NCBI RefSeq assembly: GCF_034067285.1
Contig: NZ_CP139286.1
Location: forward strand, 868,001 to 932,000
Source: Acinetobacter pittii
GTDB lineage: Bacteria > Pseudomonadota > Gammaproteobacteria > Pseudomonadales > Moraxellaceae
DNA length: 64,000 nt
Reading direction: 5' to 3'
Of the stretch, positions 36,494 through 44,685 are shown piece after piece; the stretch's first letter is position 1; each line of letters starts with the position of its first letter. Below the pieces are notes generated by a model. The model did no database searches, was not told the origin of the DNA, and saw nothing but the letters and a program-made list of their open reading frames with translations. The translations under genes were made by a program, and so were the position numbers.

Positions 36494-38926
36494 ATGATAA
36501 AGGCTATGAAAAATTATAAAAAAGCTTTTTTAGCATTAGCTGTGATTGCTGCAATGCCGTTATTTGCAGATACCACGACTGGAAGAATTGATGTTACAAC
36601 TTTTGACGATGAAGATGGTGAAAATACGAATGCCTGCTCGTTGCGTGAAGCAATAAAGACAGCTGAGCTACGTAAGTCATATGGTGGGTGTACCGTTATT
36701 GATACACGTGAAACTACACAAAAATCGATTCAACTTAAAGCAGGAATTTATACTTTAACTAAAGAGTTGGTTCCAAATGCCAATATTGCTATTTTTGGTG
36801 CTGATCCTGTAGATTGGCAGAAAAAAAGTGTATTAACCAATGATTATCCTGCACAACTTGAATTACAAACACGTATTAATGCTCAAGGTAAGTCACGTAT
36901 TTTTAATACGACTACTTATAAACAGCCGTTAAGCATAAATAATGTAATTCTTGAAAATGGTGTCACAACTGGTCAGGGTGGGGCGATTTATGCAGGTGCT
37001 GACATTGCTTTACAAAATAGCCAAATTTTATCATCTCGGGCAACAAGCGGTGGAGCAATTTATTTAGCTTCACCGAATATTACTTTATCAGTGAATCATT
37101 CATTACTGAAAGGCAATAACGCAACACAAGGTAGTGTTTTATCAATGGGGTGTTTTAGTGACACCGTCTATGCGCCACGTACTATTACTCTTACATCAAA
37201 TAGTATTGTGAATAATGGTGATACCGCTACAACAAGTGCATTTGAGTTTTGCGGTAAACCTACTGCGACATTATCGGTTAACACTATTGCACAAAATATA
37301 GCCAATAGTACTAACGGCAGTATTATCAAGTTTACTGGTGATACCAATAATCCAGCCAATACATCAAGTATTTTAAGTTCAAGCAGTAGTTTAGTTCTCT
37401 TAAATAATACAATTGTTGAAAACAACGCGAATAGTACTTTCCTCTACGACAAACTGGGTACAAAAAAACTAAGTTTTAATGTATTGGCTTATAATAGCGG
37501 AAGTTATGCGTGTAAATATCTTTTAGGGGCAGCGGCAGAGCAAAAGAGTGTAGGTTTAACGCTGAGTTTTAATGCGCTTGACTGGACATCTACGACAGCA
37601 AAATGTGATGTTCCAAAAGAATCTTTACCTGATGGTCAGACGAATATTAATATTAGTGGACAACCATTTAGTAGTGTACTAAGTCCACAGACTGTATCGG
37701 CCTATACAGGTTGGTTACCTATTTATTATCCAAAAGAGATTATTGATACTAAACAAGTAGATTTGGTTAATGTTGATCAAGATAGTAAAGGAAGTTGTGC
37801 CACAATTGACCAACGTGGTTTAAATCGTTTGGCAGACATTATCTCATATTATCAGCCAGAAAGTCGTAATAGTTGCGATATTGGTTCTGTCGAGTTAATG
37901 AAGCTCACTTCAGGTGATTTAGAGGATGTTAGTAATATTTCATTAACGACTTGGATTGATAATTATCAAAAAAATTATGATTTATTTGATAATTATATTA
38001 AAGACCCTAAGACACCTTCTAACTTTATTACTTACTATAAAGTACGTTTAGCGGAGTTTAAGAATCTAATTGATGCTACTAAGGCAAATCTTAAATATCG
38101 CGCAATTTATCTTGATTTAAAGAACTATGATTTACCATTGCCGACAGAAGATGCTAATCATGTGCTGAAGTTCTTCAACCCAACTGACTATCGTATTACA
38201 ACAGAGCCATTAGGTATTGGGCAGATTGATAAAGGTGTTTATAACGTTACTAAAGAACCAAATTTGATGTGTGAATGGAATGCGACCTTACAACAAATTA
38301 TTTTATATCGTAAGGATGATTCAGTAACTCAAGCTGGTAGTTATGTATATTGTAAATATACAATTACTACAGCCGATAATAAACTAAGCTCAAGCGGTTT
38401 GATTAAGGCTCGTTTTAATAATATTGAACCAGTTTCTGGCGATGGAACAATTACATTTAAATATCTTGCAAATGAAACTATTCCATTGAATTTACTTAAA
38501 TATGCTAACGATGATGGTGATGGGCCTGTAAATACGCTTTTAAAGCCTAAACCTCAATTTTGGGTAAATGAAAAGGGTGTAGAATTACCAATTTATTTAC
38601 CAAGCAAAACATCGAAAGATGGTATTTTTAAAGTAGTTAAAGCTGATCGAGAAGGGCCTTGTCCGGGTGATGATAAGGATAACACTTGTTATGGTGGAAA
38701 TATTTATATTCAAGCAAATAACGTATTTAATACTTTTAATGACTCATTAAGTTATAACGTTTATGACGCTGATGGGAAAATTTCACCTAAAGCTGGCGTA
38801 ATAAACCTTGTAAGCACTGCCACCACTACAGACGATACACGGGGTGGGGGCGGAGGTGGTAGCCTCGGAATTTTATCTTTGGCATCCTTACTTGGTTTAG
38901 CAGCCTATAGACGCTACCGTAAATAA
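36494..38926 (+). CDS. second CSLREA secreted protein with GlyGly-CTERM tail
   Basis: 810 residues (806 if the ATG at 36506 is used; the ribosome-binding site does not decide). Signal peptide (KAFLALAVIAAMPLFA), then CSLREA motif (ACSLREAIKTAE). A right-handed beta-helix-like region follows (QGGAIYAGADIALQNSQIL, TSGGAIYLASPNITL). The rest is a long, more diverged C-terminal half with Ig-like pieces. The tail GGGGGGSLGILSLASLLGLAAYRR is a GlyGly-CTERM signal. It is the paralogue and operon partner of the preceding gene. Surface exposure or secretion is inferred. Codon use is in line with the rest of the window, with no sign of recent transfer. A terminator follows directly. Confidence 0.8.
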   Translation: MIKAMKNYKKAFLALAVIAAMPLFADTTTGRIDVTTFDDEDGENTNACSLREAIKTAELRKSYGGCTVIDTRETTQKSIQLKAGIYTLTKELVPNANIAIFGADPVDWQKKSVLTNDYPAQLELQTRINAQGKSRIFNTTTYKQPLSINNVILENGVTTGQGGAIYAGADIALQNSQILSSRATSGGAIYLASPNITLSVNHSLLKGNNATQGSVLSMGCFSDTVYAPRTITLTSNSIVNNGDTATTSAFEFCGKPTATLSVNTIAQNIANSTNGSIIKFTGDTNNPANTSSILSSSSSLVLLNNTIVENNANSTFLYDKLGTKKLSFNVLAYNSGSYACKYLLGAAAEQKSVGLTLSFNALDWTSTTAKCDVPKESLPDGQTNINISGQPFSSVLSPQTVSAYTGWLPIYYPKEIIDTKQVDLVNVDQDSKGSCATIDQRGLNRLADIISYYQPESRNSCDIGSVELMKLTSGDLEDVSNISLTTWIDNYQKNYDLFDNYIKDPKTPSNFITYYKVRLAEFKNLIDATKANLKYRAIYLDLKNYDLPLPTEDANHVLKFFNPTDYRITTEPLGIGQIDKGVYNVTKEPNLMCEWNATLQQIILYRKDDSVTQAGSYVYCKYTITTADNKLSSSGLIKARFNNIEPVSGDGTITFKYLANETIPLNLLKYANDDGDGPVNTLLKPKPQFWVNEKGVELPIYLPSKTSKDGIFKVVKADREGPCPGDDKDNTCYGGNIYIQANNVFNTFNDSLSYNVYDADGKISPKAGVINLVSTATTTDDTRGGGGGGSLGILSLASLLGLAAYRRYRK

Positions 38927-38937
38927 ATCCTAAGAAT

Positions 38938-38966
38938 AAAAAAGCCTCCAATCGGAGGCTTTTTAT
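38938..38966 (+). terminator. terminator after the CSLREA gene pair
   Basis: AAAGCCTCC / GGAGGCTTT stem with an AATC loop and T-run. Confidence 0.88.
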
Positions 38967-39028
38967 AAGAGATGAAATCAAAATAATTAAGTGATTAGAT
39001 TTCACCTATTTGATAACTCAACACTAAT

Positions 39029-39418
39029 TTAGTGTTCTAAATACTTGTTCATATATTCTTCACGAATAGCTGTTCTTTCTTCACCATTCGCTTTAAGCAT
39101 ACGCTCACGTAAGTCTTTACGTTCTTGTGTACTCATCTTTTGCCATGCTTCACGCATTTTTTGTTTTTCAGCTTCAGGAAGTTGAGTAAACCAGTCCATG
39201 CGTTGCTGTAAGTTATTGCTCTGATTTGCTGGTAACTCTTTTAAACTCTGATAACGTTTAATAACTGCACGTTGCTCTTCTTCAGAAAGAGCATCCCATG
39301 TGTCATCGACTTGTGCATTGGCATCTTTAGAAAAAATCCAAAAGCGTTCAAAACCTGCAAAACTTGTCTGCAAGAAACTTAATGAACACAGGATAAGTGC
39401 TAATTTTTTAGCTGCCAT
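39029..39418 (-). CDS. DUF3106-like secreted protein
   Basis: 129 residues from the ATG at 39418, which follows GAGG at good distance; a GTG at 39436 is an alternative. A signal peptide (LALILCSLSFLQTSFA) is followed by three helical repeats, each with a W/L...E..R pattern (TWDALSEEEQRAVIKRYQ, RMDWFTQLPEAEKQKMREAW, KMSTQERKDLRERML), as in DUF3106. Function unknown; the repeats recall periplasmic stress-sensing or chaperone proteins rich in helices. It overlaps the preceding gene by 11 bp and is the third gene of an operon with a sigma factor. Confidence 0.72.
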   Translation of the reverse strand: MAAKKLALILCSLSFLQTSFAGFERFWIFSKDANAQVDDTWDALSEEEQRAVIKRYQSLKELPANQSNNLQQRMDWFTQLPEAEKQKMREAWQKMSTQERKDLRERMLKANGEERTAIREEYMNKYLEH

Positions 39419-39728
39419 GTTGTACTTTATCCTCACCCAATACCATTAACATCTCTAAATCTTCTACCATTTGTGGAGATAATTTAGGATTTACGATGAC
39501 TTGATTTTGTGGCTTATCTACAATTTCGACTGAGTTTGGTAGGATTACAAAACCTGTAATTGCTGCAGCAAGTGCAAAACCAGTCATTTTCCAGACACTA
39601 TAATAAGAGGCTGGTTTTTGTTGAATATGGTCAAGCACATGATTCATGACCACTGTTTTGTTTTTGTGGTGATCTGCCAAACTATCAAGTTTGGAGGTCA
39701 CCTTTTTAGTGAAATCATCATGATTCAT
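39408..39728 (-). CDS. small single-span membrane protein, probable anti-sigma-like (DUF3619-like)
   Basis: 106 residues: about 50 hydrophilic residues, one transmembrane helix (MTGFALAAAITGFVILP) and an acidic periplasmic tail (LSPQMVEDLEMLMVLGEDK). No zinc-binding HCC motif of ZAS anti-sigma factors is present. It overlaps the sigma gene by 11 bp, the coupling typical of sigma/anti-sigma pairs. The order sigma factor, DUF3619-like, DUF3106-like is also found in other proteobacteria. An anti-sigma role is inferred from topology and context, not seen directly. Confidence 0.6.
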   Translation of the reverse strand: MNHDDFTKKVTSKLDSLADHHKNKTVVMNHVLDHIQQKPASYYSVWKMTGFALAAAITGFVILPNSVEIVDKPQNQVIVNPKLSPQMVEDLEMLMVLGEDKVQHGS

Positions 39729-40353
39729 CAGAACCTCCCAAGGGATTTAAATGTGCTAAGTATTCTCTAAGTCCCTGAATTGCTCGGTGATAATGGGTTT
39801 TCACACTACCTTCGGTACAGTTCATGATCTGAGCTGTTGTATGGGTGTCAAACCCTTCCCACGCACGTAACATAAATGCCTGCTGTTGACGAACAGGTAG
39901 TTTTTCAATCGCTTCCCGAATTTCCTCAATCGTTACCGCTTGATCAAGAAAATCTGCAGGATTAATAGCTTTTTCATCAACTACATCGATAATTTCGTCG
40001 TCGTCATTATCCAGACTAACTTTTTTGAAGAATGAAAATGGGTTCGCTCTACGAGCTTCTTTGCGGCGCCAATCCTGAAGTTTGTTATTCAAAATAGTGT
40101 AAAACAGGGGATACCATTCTTCAGTACTTTTATCGGCGTAAGATTTGTGTAAAGCAATAAAAGCTTCTTGAACCAAATCCATTGCAATACCTTGTTGACC
40201 TTGGGTAGCACTCTCCATCATCACTAAAGCACGACCAGTGACATCCTGCATGAAAAATTTCAGGCGTTGCTCAGCCGTGCTGGCATGAGCACTAGATGTT
40301 TCCGATCGAGACTTTTTCGGTGCTAAATCCATGGAGATGGAAAATCCTGTCAT
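39718..40353 (-). CDS. RNA polymerase sigma factor, sigma-70 family (ECF-like)
   Basis: 211 residues from the ATG at 40353, preceded by AAGGTGG; an in-frame TTG at 40377 is less likely. Region 2 includes MDLVQEAFIALHKSY and EWYPLFYTILNNKLQDWRRK. Region 4 reads EAIEKLPVRQQQAFMLRAWEG and, as the helix-turn-helix, FDTHTTAQIMNCTEGSVKTH. The linker between regions is long and acidic (SLDNDDDEIIDVVDEKA), and regions 3 are absent, as in ECF sigma factors. First gene of the three-gene operon. The regulon is unknown; membrane or envelope stress is a reasonable guess from the downstream secreted helical protein. Confidence 0.87.
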   Translation of the reverse strand: MTGFSISMDLAPKKSRSETSSAHASTAEQRLKFFMQDVTGRALVMMESATQGQQGIAMDLVQEAFIALHKSYADKSTEEWYPLFYTILNNKLQDWRRKEARRANPFSFFKKVSLDNDDDEIIDVVDEKAINPADFLDQAVTIEEIREAIEKLPVRQQQAFMLRAWEGFDTHTTAQIMNCTEGSVKTHYHRAIQGLREYLAHLNPLGGSDES

Positions 40354-40491
40354 TGGACATACCCACCTTATCTTCAATATATCTCTTATATAACGTTGAA
40401 AAGAGGTGGGAGGTTGACAACAATCGGTTATTTTTTACTAGTGTAATTGATTTTTTTCACAAATATGTGCAATGTAAAATAAATTAACGTT

Positions 40492-41268
40492 TTATTGGCG
40501 TTGGCGGACCATCTCAAAAAAGCAAATAGATCCTGCAATTGCCACGTTTAATGACTCTTGTCCACCTGGTTGGGGAATAGTTACTGATTGTGCGTGATCT
40601 AATGCGTAATCACTAGCGCCTTGACCTTCATTTCCTAAAATCCAGACACACGGTTTTGAAAGATCTTTTGAATAAAGACTCGTTGAGCGATGAGAGCTTG
40701 TAACAAAAACTGGAATTTGGAATTTTGGAAGAATATCTGTCAACTGAAAGTTTTCAAAACAATGTAAGCTAAAATGAGCACCCATACCCGCTCTTAAAAC
40801 TCGTGGTGACCAAAGTGATGCAGAGCCTTGTGTGCAAATGATTTGTTTAATATTTGCTGCTGCTGCTGAACGTAGTAAAGTACCTACGTTACCTGGATCC
40901 TGAATATTTTCAAGAATTAAGGTATCTACCTTATAATCGATGGTTGATGCAGTTTTAGGTAGGTCAATAATAGCTAAACAAGGTAAGCTCGTACCTAATG
41001 TACTTAAATCTCTATATAAAACTTCGCTAATAACAAAGATATGACCTTGATGCAGTTCAATTATTTTTTTTAAATCTTCGTGTTCTAAGGCCTGTTCTGT
41101 CGTAAATAAAGAAAAAATCTTTTTTTGCTGTTGTAACCAAGCTAAACAAAGATGAGTGCCTTCAAGAACAGTTTGTTGGTGCTTTTTTCGGGCGTTACTG
41201 AGTTCGATTAATCCACGCAAATGTTTAATTTTTGCATTGTCTTTTGATTCTAAAAAAATAACCGCCAT
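40492..41268 (-). CDS. SpoU/TrmH family RNA 2'-O-methyltransferase
   Basis: 258 residues. A short N-terminal substrate-binding domain is followed by the SPOUT domain with all three motifs: ILENIQDPGNVGTLLRSA, ILGNEGQGAS and IPQPGGQESLNVAIAG. These enzymes use SAM to methylate the 2'-hydroxyl of a tRNA or rRNA nucleotide through a knotted fold. It is RlmB/TrmH-like; the exact target cannot be read from sequence. Monocistronic as far as I can see. Confidence 0.88.
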   Translation of the reverse strand: MAVIFLESKDNAKIKHLRGLIELSNARKKHQQTVLEGTHLCLAWLQQQKKIFSLFTTEQALEHEDLKKIIELHQGHIFVISEVLYRDLSTLGTSLPCLAIIDLPKTASTIDYKVDTLILENIQDPGNVGTLLRSAAAANIKQIICTQGSASLWSPRVLRAGMGAHFSLHCFENFQLTDILPKFQIPVFVTSSHRSTSLYSKDLSKPCVWILGNEGQGASDYALDHAQSVTIPQPGGQESLNVAIAGSICFFEMVRQRQ

Positions 41269-41327
41269 AAGAAAATATCCAACAAAAGGGCACCATCATA
41301 CTATGATGCCCTAAGTAATTAAAATTA

Positions 41328-42299
41328 TTAGTGGTAGCTTGTTACGCGTTCAACTTCATTTTTAGAACCAATGATTACAGGAACACGTTGGTGAAGCTCG
41401 GTTGGTTCAATATCTAAAATACGAACACGGCCTGTAGTTGATGCACCACCAGCTTGTTCAATGAGCATACTCATTGGATTTGCTTCATACATTAAACGTA
41501 AGCGCCCCGCTTTTGTCGGATCTTTTAAGTCATATGGATAAAGGAAAATACCACTACGACATAAGATACGGTGAATATCGCCAACCATACATGCGACCCA
41601 GCGCATATTAAAATCTTTTTCGCGAACAGAAGTTTTACCTGCAAGTAATTCATCAATGTATTGTTTTACAGGATTTTCCCAATGACGTTGGTTAGAGGCA
41701 TTAATTGCAAACTCTTGAGTATCTGCTGCAACCTGAACATTGTCAGTTGTGAGTAAGAAAGTTTGAGTTTCTGGGTCTAAAGTAAAGAATGCTACGCCAT
41801 TTCCAACTGTTAAAGCCATCATGGTTGATGGGCCATAAAGTACATAACCCGCTGCAACTTGTTGTGTACCAGCTTGCATGAAATCTTCTGCTTGTGTTAC
41901 TGCATTTTTTGCAGGAAGAATAGAGAAAATTGTGCCTACACACATATTGATATCAATATTGCTTGAGCCGTCTAATGGATCAAATAAAACAAGATATTCA
42001 CCATTTTCTTGTGCAGGGGTGAAATCATCAAGCTCTTCAGAAGCGAGACCGCCCACATGTGGATGCACTTTTAAAGCATCAATTAAGTAGTCATTAGAAA
42101 TCACATCAAGTTTTTTCTGTGTTTCACCTTGAACATTTTCATTACCAGCACTACCTAAAATACCAGCGAGAGCACCTTTTTGTAGTGCTTGGTCGATCGT
42201 TTTACAGGTCGTGGCAATAGTATCGATGACTTGAGCCAACTCAGGTGTTAGATTCCCTTTTTGTTGTTGTAAAAATTGGGACAAAGTGAGGTTGGACAT
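41328..42299 (-). CDS. fbp: fructose-1,6-bisphosphatase, class I
   Basis: 323 residues from the ATG at 42299, which follows AGGAGC; an earlier in-frame start at 42329 lacks a ribosome-binding site. Class I FBPase hydrolyses fructose-1,6-bisphosphate to fructose-6-phosphate in gluconeogenesis. The metal site motif [11 protein letters not shown] is present, as are [19 protein letters not shown] and SEELDDF. Acinetobacter generally lack a complete upper glycolysis and depend on gluconeogenesis, so the enzyme is expected. No operon partner. Confidence 0.95.
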   Translation of the reverse strand: MSNLTLSQFLQQQKGNLTPELAQVIDTIATTCKTIDQALQKGALAGILGSAGNENVQGETQKKLDVISNDYLIDALKVHPHVGGLASEELDDFTPAQENGEYLVLFDPLDGSSNIDINMCVGTIFSILPAKNAVTQAEDFMQAGTQQVAAGYVLYGPSTMMALTVGNGVAFFTLDPETQTFLLTTDNVQVAADTQEFAINASNQRHWENPVKQYIDELLAGKTSVREKDFNMRWVACMVGDIHRILCRSGIFLYPYDLKDPTKAGRLRLMYEANPMSMLIEQAGGASTTGRVRILDIEPTELHQRVPVIIGSKNEVERVTSYH

Positions 42300-42485
42300 A
42301 TAAAATAGCTCCTGTGCTTCAAGCATCAAAATGAGTCAGATAAATACGTGGCATATTCTAGATGAGAATGTCACAAAATAAAAATTATCTTACTTTATTT
42401 GTGTTGGATTTATGCTTACAAGCCCCCAATTAAAATGGTATGTTGATTGCATCACAAAGGACTGTATGTTTTTAGGAGAATCGAA

Positions 42486-42671
42486 ATGACAACAAAGAAG
42501 TTTGATGCGACCCCCACGGCAGGTGAACCAATCAATCTAGATGAAATTTCGAAAGAAAATGTTCAGGAAGCTTGGAAAGACTATGAGGCAAAACCTGAAT
42601 ATAAAGATTTTAATAAGCATGATTTGATTGAGTCCATGCAACATACTGAAGAAGAAAAGAAATCTTCTTAA
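42486..42671 (+). CDS. small charged hypothetical protein, 61 residues
   Basis: ATG at 42486 with a good AGGAG ribosome-binding site; an upstream in-frame start at 42447 has none. The protein is very hydrophilic and acidic (DEISKENVQEAWKDYEAKPEY, residues about 19-39), with no membrane helix, no cysteine and no recognised domain. It ends in a lysine/glutamate-rich tail. Divergent from fbp and followed by a strong terminator, so probably a stand-alone transcript. The ribosome-binding site, terminator and clean frame together make it a real gene. Function unknown. Confidence 0.75.
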   Translation: MTTKKFDATPTAGEPINLDEISKENVQEAWKDYEAKPEYKDFNKHDLIESMQHTEEEKKSS

Positions 42672-42680
42672 GTAATAACA

Positions 42681-42712
42681 AAAAACGCTCATATTTTTAT
42701 GAGCGTTTTTTT
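42681..42712. terminator. bidirectional terminator between the small gene and pal
   Basis: AAAAACGCTCATA / TATGAGCGTTTTT stem with a T-rich loop, A-run and T-run on either side; serves converging genes. Confidence 0.88.
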
Positions 42713-42723
42713 ATGCAGATCTC

Positions 42724-43284
42724 TTATTTTAATAAAGGAGGTACTGCTTCGTAATTAATTTCAACACGGCGGTTTTCTTTCCACGCTGATTCATCATGTC
42801 CTGCATTAACAGGCGCTTCTTTACCATAACTTACAGCTTCAAGTTGCTGTGGGTTTACACCATTGGTAATTAAGTAGCTTTGTACAGCTTTAGCACGGCG
42901 TTCGCCTAAAGCCATATTATATTCACGTGTACCACGTTCATCTGTATGACCAGTTAATGCAACTTTTGAATTTGCATTTGCTATAAGGAACTGAGCATGA
43001 GCTTGAAGCGTTTGGTAGTCTTCAGTAGATAAATCGCTGCTGTCATAATCAAAGTGAACAACACGTTTAGCTAAAGCTGCTTTATTTGCTTCAGTTACGC
43101 CTTTAGATGAAGCACCTGCCAAATTTTGAGCATTTAATGCAGCATCTTCACTTAAACCAGAAGTGTTTACTGTACTTGGGTTTGTGCCAGTCGTGGTCGT
43201 CGCTGCCGGTTTACGGCTAGCACAGCCTGTCATCACGAGTGCTACGCTAAGAAAGGGTAGAGCTAAATATTTGATTGATTTCAT
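42724..43284 (-). CDS. pal: peptidoglycan-associated lipoprotein Pal
   Basis: 186 residues from the ATG at 43284, which follows GGAG at 6-nt spacing; a TTG at 43299 is less likely. A lipoprotein signal ends in MTGC with Cys21. A Thr/Asn/Ser-rich linker follows, then an OmpA-like domain with the peptidoglycan-binding motif [21 protein letters not shown]. Pal is anchored in the outer membrane, binds peptidoglycan and interacts with TolB for outer-membrane constriction during division. Last gene of the Tol cluster, 28 bp after tolB. Confidence 0.96.
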   Translation of the reverse strand: MKSIKYLALPFLSVALVMTGCASRKPAATTTTGTNPSTVNTSGLSEDAALNAQNLAGASSKGVTEANKAALAKRVVHFDYDSSDLSTEDYQTLQAHAQFLIANANSKVALTGHTDERGTREYNMALGERRAKAVQSYLITNGVNPQQLEAVSYGKEAPVNAGHDESAWKENRRVEINYEAVPPLLK

Positions 43285-43311
43285 GATCATCTCCGTCAAT
43301 GGAATTAAAAG

Positions 43312-44592
43312 TTATTTTGGTGCCCAGGCTGGTTCACGTACTTCACCTTGTTCGCTTGGTAAATTCATACGGAAACGTCCATCAGTAGACATAATAGACA
43401 ACAAGCCACGGTTGCCTTCACGAGTTGCGTAAACCACCATTTGTCCATTTGGTGAGAAACTTGGTGATTCATCTAAACTAGTTGGGGTAAGAATATTGGT
43501 GATGCCAGTATTAATGTCTTGAATTGCAACTTTATAACTGCTGCCACTTGGGCGATGAACAAGTGCAATCTTTTTGCCATCTGCACTTAGAGTTCCGCGT
43601 GCATTAAATGAGCCTTTAAATGTCAAACGCTTTACTGAGCCATCAGCAAAGGTATAACGATAAATTTGGGCAGAACCACCACGGTCAGAAGTGAAAATAA
43701 AGGATTTTCCATCTGGTGTATAACGTGCTTCGGTATCAATTGCCGAATCATTTGTCATGCGTTTGACTTGGCGAGTTGATAAATCCATTTGGTAGATTTC
43801 AGGATTACCATTCATCGATGCTGTAAATAGCATTGATTGGCCATCCGGTGAAAAACTTGGCGCGCCGTTTAGGCCTCTAAAACTGGTAAGGACTTCACGT
43901 GTTCCAGTTGATAAATCCTGTAAATAAATTGCTGGACGTTTAGTTTCAAAAGAAACATAAGCAATTTTTTTAGCATCCGGTGTCCATGCCGGAGAAAGAA
44001 TTGGATCACGGGATGATAAAACAGTCTTTGGTTGTTCACCATCCGTATCTGCAATTTGTAGGGTATAACGCTCGGCAGGTGTTGCAGGGTTTCTTAATAC
44101 ATAAGCAATACGGCCGCTAAAGTCACCTGGAATACCAGTAAGCGCTTGATAAATAGCATCACTTACCATATGACCAGCTTGACGTATGCGTGAAGCAGGT
44201 ACATTTAAAAGTTCATTTAAAATGTATTGTTGCTTTTGTACATCATAAAGTTGGTAGTGAACTTCAAAACCTGTCGCTGTTTGTTTAATTTGTCCAGTAA
44301 CTACATATGGAATACCAGCAGTTTGCCAGTCAGAAGCTTGAATCTGATTGATAGCAGCATTGGCAGGCAAATTTTTAGATGAGCTTGTAAAGCGCCCAGA
44401 ACGGTTTAAGTCTGTTTCAACAATAGGATAGAGCCCATTGTCATTGGTAAACGGGACAATAGCAATTTTAGGTGCCTGATCTGGTGCTTTGGCAATTTCC
44501 AGATATAACTGGGCAAAAGCAGTTGTAGAAGCAATAGGGCTTAAGGCTGTGATCAGTGCTAAAGATAGCAGGTGTTTGCGGCTCGTATTCAT
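43312..44592 (-). CDS. tolB: Tol-Pal system protein TolB
   Basis: 426 residues. Signal peptide (LLSLALITALSPIASTTAFA), an N-terminal alpha/beta domain (about 30-165) and a six-bladed beta-propeller made of repeats of the form SPAWTPDAKKIAYVSFE, SFSPDGQSMLFTASMNG and SFSPNGQMVVYATREG. TolB is periplasmic; its N-terminus binds TolA and the propeller binds Pal. A 93-bp gap with a symmetrical hairpin separates it from tolA, so it may have its own promoter or be regulated post-transcriptionally. Confidence 0.96.
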   Translation of the reverse strand: MNTSRKHLLSLALITALSPIASTTAFAQLYLEIAKAPDQAPKIAIVPFTNDNGLYPIVETDLNRSGRFTSSSKNLPANAAINQIQASDWQTAGIPYVVTGQIKQTATGFEVHYQLYDVQKQQYILNELLNVPASRIRQAGHMVSDAIYQALTGIPGDFSGRIAYVLRNPATPAERYTLQIADTDGEQPKTVLSSRDPILSPAWTPDAKKIAYVSFETKRPAIYLQDLSTGTREVLTSFRGLNGAPSFSPDGQSMLFTASMNGNPEIYQMDLSTRQVKRMTNDSAIDTEARYTPDGKSFIFTSDRGGSAQIYRYTFADGSVKRLTFKGSFNARGTLSADGKKIALVHRPSGSSYKVAIQDINTGITNILTPTSLDESPSFSPNGQMVVYATREGNRGLLSIMSTDGRFRMNLPSEQGEVREPAWAPK

Positions 44593-44641
44593 AAGTTTAA
44601 AGTCATAGCAGGTATTTTTGTGACTGTTGATTTTGTAGCAT

Positions 44642-44676
44642 AGTTACATGCCTTAAACTATTTAAAGCATGTAACT
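44642..44676 (-). repeat. long inverted repeat between tolA and tolB
   Basis: AGTTACATGC and GCATGTAACT are perfect 10-bp arms. Inside them TTAAA and TTTAA pair too, leaving a 3-nt loop. The stem has no T-run on the minus strand, so a classical terminator is unlikely; it may be an RNA processing or stability element or a partial terminator. Confidence 0.55.
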
Positions 44677-44685
44677 CTTTCAAAA

